Shown here: piece by piece, positions 48,713 through 58,628 of the stretch
How positions within the stretch are numbered: the first letter of the stretch is position 1
Layout of the letters: each line of letters opens with the position of its first letter
Assembly (NCBI GenBank): GCA_009763385.1
Contig: CM019825.1
Coordinates: forward strand, 5,204,252 to 5,268,251
Reading direction: 5' to 3'
Origin: Coix lacryma-jobi var. lacryma-jobi
Taxonomy: Eukaryota > Streptophyta > Magnoliopsida > Poales > Poaceae
Length of the DNA stretch: 64,000 nucleotides
Notes under the pieces: generated by a model
What the model was told of the DNA's origin: nothing
The model's database searches: none
Seen by the model: the letters and a program-made list of their open reading frames with translations, nothing else
Position numbers and translations under genes: made by a program

Positions 48713-51700
48713 TGTAACACCCTGACTTAATTTTTCCCCAATTTAATAAAAGGAATTAGAAATTAAATAGATTGGCTTGTTTATTAGAGGAGGAAAATAA
48801 AAATTTATTTAATATTGTCATGTTGCATTCATGCCGTTGCATATTTTTTTATTGAGTGGAAAATAAATTTATTAAACCCGTATAGGGCGAATCGAATTTA
48901 TTCTATTTAGAAAATCAACAAAATGATTAATAAAAGTTTTGCGAAATCAAACTCAAATTTTATTTTCAAAACCTAGGGAAAATATTTCTAAAACTTTTCA
49001 AAGTAATTTTGATTTCAAACTGGTTTTGATTTTGAATTCAAAAGGCTTTAAAAAGTTTGGGAAAAAAAATCAAATGACAAAAAGGAAAAGAAAAAGGCAA
49101 GGGCCTCTCCTCATCGCTCCCTTCTCCTCTTTCAGCCCGGCCCGCGCCCACCTCCCGCTCCTCCCTCGCTCGGCCCAAGCCACGCGGCCGGCCCAACTCC
49201 TCTCACTCCCTCTCCCCGGCCCATTCCCCGTCTCCCTCCCGCGCCCACCTCCTTTCCCCTCCCCCGCGCGGCCCGTCTCCCCCGCGCCGCGGCCCGTTTC
49301 CCTCCCTCTCTTTGCAGTCACGCGCTCCGGCCGCTCGCCGCGACGGCCCACGCCGCCTCCTCTCGGCCGAAGCATGCCGTCTTTCCCCCCTCCAGTCTCC
49401 GACGCACGGGTCCCACAAGTCAGGGTTTTCCCCAACCTCTCGCGCGATACCTCCGCACGGGACCTCCCCGCATCACGCGTGCGTCGGCTTCATCCTTCCG
49501 CCCGTTCAGGTCGAGTCATCTAGCAGATCGCGCCGCCTCCCCTCTCCCTTCGTCCCATAAGTACACCGCCTCCCCGAAACCCGCTCTCTCCTCCCCCTCC
49601 TTCCAGCCGCCAACACCATCGCCATCGCCATAACCAAGCTCCAATCGAGCTCGCTAGCGCATAGTGGAAAGCCGCCAACGCCCTCGTTCTCCTCTCTGTC
49701 GGCACCGCAGACACACGGAGCATCCAAGGGAACCAACCACGGCGTGAATCGGCGCCAGGAACTCCACGGCGTCGACCGCGCCGGATCCCGAACCAGTCCT
49801 CCCGACTCCGCCGTCGTGTACGCCTCTCTGAGCAACCTCCCGCCGCGCGAAACCCCTCGGTGAGCTCGCCATCTTCCCTGCTTCCTTTCCCCCCGGCCTC
49901 CTAGGTCTCTACTAGTCTCTAGGGATCGATCCGAGCACCCCGGCGAGTCCCTCCCATGGCGCTGCCGTGTAGAGCCCAGGCGCCGCCGCCCTCGGCCTCG
50001 CCGACGGCCAAACCCTGCCACCGCACCGTCTGATCCAAAACTGACGGCCTAGATTAGATTCATCTCACGAACCGGTATACACCGGGTTCACAGTCCCGTG
50101 AACCCTGTCCACCACATCACCCCACCCGCAGTCCATAGCCACTCGGCACGCCAGTCCAACCCCGTGACGCCACGTATTCACACGTCAGCGCTACGCCAGC
50201 CGGCCCTGCTACTTTTGCTAAAGAAACCCTGAAATATTCTGAAACTAACCCGCGCTACACCTCCACTGTTCACTGGGTCTCGGGTATCTTTCGATCAAGC
50301 CCCTGAATTTCTGCGGAAACGAGGCGCGGTCCTCGGCACAGCCGTCCGCCCCGATCTAATCTCAGCCGTCCATCGCCCGATCGATGGCTGACGACCCACC
50401 GTACCCCTTCGCTGGTGTCTTTTCGCTAAAGAGACCCTGCTTCTTTACATAATTAACCCGCGCTCCATCAGCACAGTAAATTGAGTCTGCGCGATTCTTC
50501 CGAACTAGCCCCTGAGGTTTCACCGAATTGAGGCCCGGTCCGCCAGCCGATTAAATTCGGATTTTGATTTATTTAAAACACAAAATGAGTTCAACCGATT
50601 TACAGATTTGCCACCAAACTTCAAAAGCCCATAACTTGCTCATTTTAACTCCGTTTTGACCCATTCAACTTGCGTTAGATTCATAATTCTATTCTCTACG
50701 CAGTAGATCTATTAGTTTACTATTTTCATACTGTTTGTTGTACTGTTATTTATTTCTATGTATTGTGCCATGTATGTTGCTTGGGCCAGAGAGTGCGGAG
50801 TACGAGGACGCTCCAGACCATCCTTGCGACCCAGTTGATTCGACCCAGTCCGAAGGCAAGTGTCCTTGAACATCTTGCACCTACTTTATTTTACTTTTGG
50901 TACTAGAGTAGTTAGATCTTGTAGATGCATGCTTGTCATTAATTTGAATCCCATGTCAGGGTTTACTAGAATTTGTATATATTATCCTTGTCGCCTGTTT
51001 TGGGATGTTCGGGTAGGTGTCTTGCTTAGCCCTGCCGTCATGGATGGGATGGGAGTTAAAATGTTTATAAACTTGATTAATGAACTATGAAACGAATGTG
51101 GACATGGTAATTTTGTAGTAACATGGTTATTAGGTAAATCCGGCAGGATGGACCCGTATTGGTGGTTTTGTGCCGTGGGACTCGGCAGCTGCTTTTGGTT
51201 TTTGGTTCGGGGCTCGTGCTAGACATATCCTGCCTGGATCCCTAGGACCCGGTTCTTGGACAAGTAACCCGGCAAAACAGCGCAGCCATGAGATCTGGAT
51301 GGGCTGGACCTGGCTAATTAATTAGTTTCCTCTAAGTTATGCTACACGGGGGTTGTATAGTGGCTCAAGAGGGGTCCCTTGGGGTCGTTGACTTATGGAC
51401 AGGGGAGAAACCTACGTGTAACACAGACTTGGAGGGGCTTTGTAAAGGCCTTGCAGTGCAACCCGCTATGCACCTCGGCAGTGTTTAGCGTGACGGGATC
51501 TGCACGACTCATGGGTAACGATGTGCAACCTCTGCAGAGTGTAAAACTGATATATCAGCCGTGCTCACGGTCACGAGCGGGCTTGGACTTCTTCGAGATT
51601 AGTTGGTTACTGGTTGGTATTGGGTTCGGGACATCTGATGGACTTCAGGTGCGGGTGCCTGATGGACTTCAGGTGTTGGTTGCTCGGTGTGACTCCGAGT

Positions 51701-52267
51701 GTGGTTGCTCGGTGCGACTCCGAGTGTTGTTACTTTTATACCGTGTCTGTCTATAACCTAGTAAATAGGTGCATAGGATTAATAGGATTAATAGGGTGTG
51801 TCGCTTTAGGCGCTTGAGTCAAACAAAGTCAGCCTACCTTGGTTATGAGCCTCATAAGCATATATTTCCTACACTTGCGGAGTACATTTCGATGTACTCA
51901 CCCTTCCTCTTTGTCCTCCCTGCTACCCCACCCAGACGCTGGAGACTACACGTACGAGGAGCAGGAGTATCCAGAAGATGGAGGCTAGGACCCTGACGAC
52001 CTGTATTAGGATGGCGCTACCCCCGGTCGACCTTCCTGTGGAGATGGAGTCCAGATTTTCCGCATCTTCGTCAGAGTTTACCTTAGAGTTAGTTTCATGA
52101 GAGTCTGTACTTTTCTTTCCGACCCGAGGGTCATTCATGTAATAAAGTTCGATATTATTAATAAAGCATTGTTTTGATATTTACTATGATGTGGATATAT
52201 GTATGAAAATTGATCCTGGCATACATATATTGTGCTCCAATTTTGTTCTTAAAATTGGGGTGTCACA
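48713..52267 (+). repeat. G1 LTR3 (original 3' LTR, 3,555 bp)
   Basis: Starts TGTAACACCCTGACT and ends GGGGTGTCACA, followed at once by the target duplication AGATC. It shares seven variants with LTR2 against LTR1, and has private changes such as GCTGCCGTG and GTTGGTATT. Confidence 0.92.
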
Positions 52268-52272
52268 AGATC
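52268..52272. repeat. Target-site duplication of G1, right copy (AGATC)
   Basis: Identical to 20414-20418. Downstream sequence continues the antisense ORF in frame. Confidence 0.9.
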
Positions 52273-55200
52273 GCCCCCTCCTCATGCATGAGATGGGACC
52301 AAAGGCCCCGCTCGAGGCGCTGAACGAGTCGAGGATGGCCGAGGAAAGGCTGCCTCGGAGCGAGGGCGTCTCCCGGGTGTCGATCACAGTCCATGGGTCG
52401 TTTGTCCCCGAGGACACCAACCTGATCCCCATGGCGCCTGACGAGGGGTGTCTTGATCTGGTAAGCCACCCTCGAGTCAGGTTGTCTCGAGCCTCCCCTC
52501 CTTTCTCTTTTTCCGAATCTTGTTTTACCCTCCTTATGGTTTTTCTTATCAAGTTTGTTTTCTTGAAGGGGGTGTTCACATGTCGCGCGTCGAGGCCCCC
52601 GGTGAGGGAGGACGCCGCAGAAAGACAGGTGAGGCGCCTCTCTGCTCAGAAAGATAAGAAAAGTAAGGATGCAAAGAAGAAGAAAGAAAAAGAGAGGAAC
52701 TTGCGCCGGTCGGCCCGGGAACAGAAGCTCGCGAAGGCTCGTCGTAACCGGCAGCCTGGAGAGGAGTCCCCCGAGCTCAGTTCCTCGAGCTCGGAGGAGG
52801 AGGACGATGATGAGGAGGAGAGTGATGATGAAGGGATGGATGCGCGTTTGAGGCGCGCGGGGGTCGTCGACGTCAGGGCTGATCGCTCCTCTGTGCAGGA
52901 GAATGTTTTGGAGGTCCCCCTGGCGAAGGGATCGCGCGGGGCGCAGCCGCGGAAGGCTCCGTCAGGCCCAGCCTCGTCGGAGGCTCAGGGCACGTCGAGC
53001 TCCGTACTGGACGTGCCCGCTGACGCGAGGAAACCTCGAACCAGGAGCGCCAACGCTGCGGCGCAGAAGGAGGCCGCGACCGCGTCGACCCAGGCGGGGG
53101 GTCTCGAGAAGGGCCGGCCGTCGAGGAGCGGTCAACACGTCGAGAAGGACTCCGGGCCCGACCACCGCAGGGCGTCGAGGGCGACATCGAGCCCGCGCCA
53201 CCATGACCGTCGAGGGGGGAGCCCCCGGTCGTCCCGTGACGAGAGTCGCGAGCGACCTCGGAGCCCGTCGCCGCATCGCCGCCGGGAGAAGGAGGCAGGC
53301 GCGGGGGGGGGGGGCGCGGCCGTCAGCACGAGCGCCGGAGCAGGTCTCGGAGCCCACGCTGGGAAAGGCGTCAAGATGACCGCTCGAAGGAGACACGGTC
53401 GCCCCCTCGCGACGGGAGACAAAAGGAGAGCTCTCCGCCGGGGTCGAGCCACGGGATGCATCGGGAGCCTTCCCCCCGTCCAAGCCACATGGAGACGGCT
53501 CAGGGGCGTGGCTCGAGCCATGGGGCGGGCTCGAAGCCCTTGAGCGGGTCCGGCGATTCGGGGAAGAAGCCCCGCCCTCGCTTTGGGTGAGTAGGTCTCC
53601 TTAATTTCATTGGTAGGGAAACTTCACCTCTTTACCTTTGGTGATGAGTGCCACTTCTGGTTTTTCAGGGAAAAGCGCTCCCGGCAGGAGGCGGACTCCA
53701 CGGTGTCCAAGCGGGCCAAGACCTCGAGCTCTGCTAAGGTCCAAGAACCTCGAGGTATGGCTCCTTCTTCTGCTGGAGAGGCCGCTTGGCTGGTGAAGGC
53801 TCGAGCAGCCATGGCTCGAGGAAGCCAGATGGCCGTCGCGGATCTTGGTGAGGCTGACGCCGTCGACCACGGGGGTCGAAGCTTTTTCTTGATCCTGACG
53901 ATGTCGTTTTCTCTTTTTTTTTCCGCAGGGACCGCGGCTCTAGGTGCCGAGCCTGCCGCCACCGCGTCCATCGCGGCGCCGCCTCCTCCTCCTTCAGTGG
54001 CGCCTACCGAGAGGACCACTTCTCCCCCTGCTACGACGACCGTTCTGGGGGGAGCACCGGAGGCAGGCGCGGCTTCGTCGGCGCTTGAGGCTGAGGGGAT
54101 AGCGGCCCTTGGGGCCCCGGACGCCGCGAGCCAGTCCGCTGGACAGGATCTCCCACCGCCGGAGCCTCTCGCGCCCGTGGAGCAGGAGAACGACGGGGAG
54201 GTGTCGGCGGCGAGGACACCGACGGTGGAGGAGCTTTTGGACGAGCTGGAGCAGGTGCCGCCTCCGGTCGAGGGCTCAACGCTGGGAGGAGCGCTCGAGG
54301 CACCGGCCGGGGGTGACAAGACGCCGGAAGACTCGGCGAGGGAGGAGATCTTGGGGGCGAGCCACCCCTCGAGCGATCCGCCACCCCTCGAGTCCCCGCC
54401 CCCACGCGAGGTCGTGCCGTCGCCTCGAGAGGAGACGGAGCAGCGGGAGGAGACGGCGGAGGGGCGAAGGGAGCCGCAGCCTGCGCCGCCGGTTGATGAG
54501 CCGCAGCTGGTGCCGCTCGAGCTGGAGGAGGAGGGCCTTCCTATCGTCGAGCTCGATCGACCGGTGTGGCCGTACCCTGATGCGCCGAGCCCGACCGGCG
54601 CCGTCATCGTCGCTGAGCGGTCGACTCGGCAGGGGGCCCCGCGGGAGGCGTGGCTGGTCTTCAGGGAGGTGGCTGAGCTCGTGGCGGAGGCGGAGAGATC
54701 CTACATCGAGGAGGCGGACAAGTCCGCGCGGGCGGCGGCTGCCCTCATGAAGGCGGAGGAGGAGCTCCAGGAGCTCCGCGCCGAGCAGAGTCGGAACGCG
54801 CAGATGGCGAGCCGGCTCAACGCGGCGCAGGCGGAGACCCAGGCGGCTCGTGACGAGGCCGCCCAAGCCAAGCGGGAGGCCACCGCTGCTCTGGCCACGG
54901 CGGAGGCGTCGAGGAAGGAGGCCGCCGACGCCCGTAGCGAAGTCGCCAACGCCCGGTCTGCGGCGGAGGCCGCGAAGAAGGAGGCCGAGGGGGCCAAGGG
55001 CGAAGCCACCACCGCTCGGTCTGTAGCGGAGGCGGCAAGGAAAGAGGCCGAGGAGGCCAAAACCGAGGCGGCCACCGCCCTTGCTTCAGCAGAGACAACG
55101 TGGCAGGGGGTAATCCAGAAAGATCTGGCCCTTGCAGAGACAGGCAAGCTGGTCGAGGACCTTAGGGGCGAAAAGCTCGACGCGCTGTCCCAGAAGCGCA

Positions 55201-55864
55201 CACTTGAGCAGCGCGTGGAGGTCCTTGCCAGCGACTTCGCCGCTCTGGGCGTACACTGCCAGGGTAACTTTCATGGTTCGTCTTGCTTTACTCTCGAGAT
55301 TTTTGCCACGCCACAGACTTACCTTTTTCTGTCTGTTGCATAGATGTCGAGAAGACCGCCGAGGAGCTCCGCAAGACGAATCAAACTCTCGTGGATCAAC
55401 TCCAGGACGAAACCATGGTAGCGGAGCGGGCGCGTGTCACCCTCGACAGGCTCAGCTCCATGTGGGGTGTCGACCCGGTGGCCCCGGCGGAGGGTACGGT
55501 GGCTCGAGGCGACGCCTTGGTGGATGCCTTGTGCTATTTTGACGTGGCCGCGCGGGACCGCGTCAGGGGCGCTCTCCACCACGACGTGAAGCAGGCGTTC
55601 GCGGCCGTCCGCTCCGGCTTTCGTTACCCGGTCAACGTCGTTGCCAAGGGCTTCGTCGAGATCGAGGGGAAGGACGAAGAGTGGAACGACCGCCGCGTCG
55701 AGAAGATTTTGGAGAAGGTGGAGAGGCCGGGGGCGGCGTTCGCCAAGCTCTTCGAGGAGGACGTGCTGCCTCCTGTTGCAAGCAGCGGTGTGGAAGGTCC
55801 CCCTCCTCCTTCCTTGGACGTCGAGGCTGAGCCCGTGGCGGAGGACCTCGGGGAGGAATTCTAG

Positions 55865-56429
55865 ACAGACGAAGAATGAGGCCTGCGAGCCAAATTTGGG
55901 CGTCGAGGCCCTTGTAAAAATTCATATCATAACTTATGGTACGTTGAGGCTAATATATGAAGGTGACTTGTTTGTTTTACGGAAGCTGTTTTCTTTTCAA
56001 GTTTATTCGATCACTTCTCTTTTATCGCAAGCTCGAGCTTTTACCGGCTTAGTCTGTGTTCTTTCGATATGCGCGAGTTCCTCGAGGGGCGGCGTAGGTA
56101 GGGTACCGTAGCCCTGGGGCGTGGGTGGCCGTCTACATCGACGCCCCCCGACTCTTGGAGGCTCGAGGTATCTACGGATTTAGACGTTGCTAGTGCGCTC
56201 GAGATGCGAATTGAGATGAGGGTCGAATTTTTGAAAAGAAAAACACGCTTTTTCCGGGGTCTGGGGGGAGGGTCCCCCCTGTCAGCCCCCGAGGGAGGCT
56301 TGACCCTGAGCAAGGCAGGGTTGAGGCTACCTTAAGTTGCTAAGTAATATGAAAGATGGTGCATGAGTTTGCTCATTCATATTAATCATGTTTGTACAAA
56401 GCAACAAAATGAACAAGGCCTCGAGGCCT
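55865..56429. other. Spacer between convergent antisense gene and integrase
   Basis: The plus-strand antisense gene and the minus-strand integrase stop facing each other across 565 bases. The DNA has CTCGAGG repeats and no ORF I can assign. It probably contains both 3' ends. Confidence 0.5.
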
Positions 56430-57118
56430 TTAAGGGTAGAAGCGACGTATCTGAGATATGTTCCACGCATTCGTCAGGATCCTGCCTTGACCATCGTGGA
56501 GTTTGTATGTTCCTGGCTTGAGTACTTCAGCTACGGTATATGGGCCCTCCCATGGAGGGGTGAGCTTATGGCGCCCTCGATTATCTTGCAGCCGTCGAAG
56601 CACGAGGTCCCCCACCGCTAGGTCCCTTTTGCACACGTGCTTGTCGTGGTAGCGTCGAAGTGTTTGCTGGTAGCGCGCGGAGTTGATGAGCGCCACGTCT
56701 CGGGCCTCCTCGAGCTGGTCCTTGGCGTTGGCGAGCCTTTCATCGTTGGTTTGCTCGTTGTAGGCTCGAAGTCGAGGGGAGCCGTACTCGAGGTCCGTAG
56801 GCAAGACAGCCTCGACGCCGTAGGTTAGGAAGAACAGAGTGAACCCGGTGGCTAGACTCGGCGTAGTCCTGAGGCCCCACAGCACCGAGGGGAGCTCTGC
56901 AGCCCACCCCTTTCCAAAATTCTTGAGGGTCTTGAACAACCGCGGCTTCAGCCCGTGGAGTATCATGCCATTGGCGCGCTCGACCTGCCCGTTGCATTGA
57001 GGGTATGCGACCGAGGCCCAGGTCACGCGAATGTTGTCGTCGTCGCAGAAGTTGATGAACTTTTTGCTCGTGAATTGGGTGCCATTGTCGGTGATGATGA
57101 CGTTAGGCACCCTAAACT
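56430..57118 (-). pseudogene. Truncated TAT-lineage integrase C-terminal part
   Basis: The minus-strand frame starts at about 57118 (QFRVPNVIITDNGTQF) and ends at TAA 56430-56432. It has the second Asp of the DDE triad (TDNGTQF), the Glu (NGQVERANG), then YGVEAVLPTDLEYGSPR, a GPY/F-type module (WEGPYTVAEV) and a C-terminus without chromodomain, typical of TAT/Athila-type integrases. The zinc-binding domain, first Asp, RT, protease and gag are missing: homology stops where copia gag on the other strand begins. The remaining part has no stops. Upstream bases that keep the frame open belong to copia. Confidence 0.85.
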
Positions 57119-58623
57119 GGTACAAGCTGAACGGTCTCTGCTTCTTCGCCGACGACGACGGCTTCTGCACCATGGCGCTTGGTGATGAGGTCGACGGCAA
57201 GCTGGAGCACACCCCTCGGAACGACGACGACACCTCCCAGGTATCCCTCACCCACGACGAGCTTTCTGCTGAGGTTGAGAAGCTTACTGCCGCGCTCCTT
57301 AGTCAGGACAAGTTGCTTAGGCGTGCCGCTAGAGAGCGCAAGGAGTTTAGGCAGAAGTGGGAGGACATGGTGAGAGAACTTGAGTTTGCCAAGTCCACCG
57401 TGGTCGTGTCGGAGGAGGTTGAGTGTGAGATGTGCACCACGCACATGACTGACCTTCTCACTTTGAGAGGTAAGTATGCTGCGTTGGTAGGAGAGGTGGA
57501 TGAGCTGAAGGCTAGACCTTCTCTGTTGGGTGCGTGCAAGACTTGCCCTGTCTTGCAATCTGAGTTGGCAGAGAAGAATGCCAAGATGGTGTCTCTTGAA
57601 GAGGCCAACTCAGGTAGCACTTGTGTGGCTAAGTGTGCTTTGTGTGAGGGTTTGGAGATGGAGATTGCCAATGTCAAGCATGGCAAGATGCAAACCGAGG
57701 AGGAAAACACATACCTTCGGACCATCTTGTCATGGGTATCTTGTGGTGAGCCACAGCTCGGGATGATGATCTCCCAATTCAAGCGAGCTGCTGGAGGTCC
57801 CGGTGTAGGTTTTGCTCAGGGTGTTGATCTTTCTGCTTTTGGGAAGATTGGAGAGTCGAGTGGTTTGAACCCGAGTGAGAAGCCCAACTCCACCACTACT
57901 CCCAAACTTACCAAGCTTCCACCCAAAGAGCCTCTCAAACCTAACACCAAGGATGGGGTATTTGAGGAACCTCCGAGAGCTCCACCCAAGAACCAAGTGT
58001 GGCATCCCAAACCCAACCACCTTAAGAACAAACTGGATACAATGCCACCTATTCAGGAGGAGTTGCCACAAAAGGGCAAAGTGATCCACACCCACAGCCA
58101 TGATTACCAACAACCCCCTTTGCGTGCGGTGAGGTATCATTGTGACTTCTGTAGGAGAGATGGACACTTGAGGGAGTTCTGCTTTAGGCGCAAGAGAGAG
58201 GTGCGCCGTGCTAGGGAGATGAACAACACGGACATGTACCATCCTTTCCATGATGTACATGTGCCGAATGTTCAGAGGAGTGCTCCAAGGAGAGATGCTA
58301 GGCCTAGAGGCGCAGTGCCTCAAGTTGCTAGGCCTAGGCCTCGTAGAGAGCGTGCCCGACGGGGTCCTGACTTTGCAGGATACAGACTCCGTGGCGGAGG
58401 CTTTGTTGAGCGTTTTCCCTCACCGCGTTTTGAGTGTCGCGATGGACGCTCCTCCCTTAGCGGACCACGTTTTCCTCTACGTGGTGATCGCTCCTCTCGA
58501 AGACGTGCTAGGAATGGTTTTTCTGCTAACCGTTCTTTTGAGCAGCCGGCCCAACACTGGTATTCTTCCTACTTCACTAACCCCAGTGTTGGACCGTATG
58601 CTCACCCTATGTCTTTTTATTGA
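57119..58623 (+). pseudogene. Right copia gag, N-terminus missing
   Basis: Copia-like sequence begins at about 57119 (YKLNGLCFFADDDGF) without the usual UBN2 part, start codon or 5' LTR. It has a coiled coil (LTHDELSAEVEKL onwards), Cys-containing segments (CEMCTTHM, CKTCPVLQ), a Pro/Lys-rich linker, the CCHC knuckle CDFCRRDGHLREFC (58141-58182) and an Arg-rich tail. It ends at TGA 58621-58623. Pol follows in another frame, which could be a frameshift lesion or a natural gag/pol boundary. The organisation matches SIRE/Opie-type gag. With no promoter it is presumably silent. Confidence 0.82.
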
Positions 58624-58628
58624 TGTAG

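Larger units (their letters stand above)
20419..52267 (+). mobile_element. G1: Del/Tekay-type chromovirus, rearranged, three LTRs
   Basis: The Ty3/gypsy element has gag, protease, RT, RNase H, integrase and a chromodomain in that order. The order in the window is LTR1 20419-23974, internal 23975-28984, LTR2 (first 3,265 bases) 28985-32249, inserted G2 32250-46571, pol 3' half 46578-48712, LTR3 48713-52267. LTR1 and LTR3 differ by about ten substitutions and one single-base gap in 3,556 bases by my reading. The second internal copy has lost its PBS, gag, protease and the first part of RT. Confidence 0.88.
19662..55864 (+). pseudogene. Antisense additional ORF of TAT element, six exons, split by G1
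   Basis: Exons: 19662-20418, 52273-52460, 52569-53586, 53669-53847, 53929-55263, 55344-55864. Removing G1 and one AGATC copy restores the frame across 20418/52273. All introns are GT-AG with matching phases, giving about 1,330 residues. Residues 1-315 carry the 'putative gypsy type transposon' (Transposase_28-like) region. Then come a Lys/Arg-rich block, an acidic Ser/Glu stretch, an Arg-Ser-rich section, a Pro/Ala linker, an Ala/Glu/Lys-rich coiled coil of about 180 residues (54700-55240) and a conserved C-terminal domain. It runs opposite to integrase, as known for additional ORFs of TAT-lineage elements. Its function is unknown. Damage: the 31.8 kb G1 insertion in exon 1, and a frame break at a G12 run (53303-53314), which may be real or a homopolymer error. 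Confidence 0.8.

Noticed and set aside
54276..54866. Minus-strand and off-frame ORFs over the antisense gene exon 5
   Set aside because: They are shadows of the Ala/Glu-rich coding frame, whose exon junctions and phases agree.
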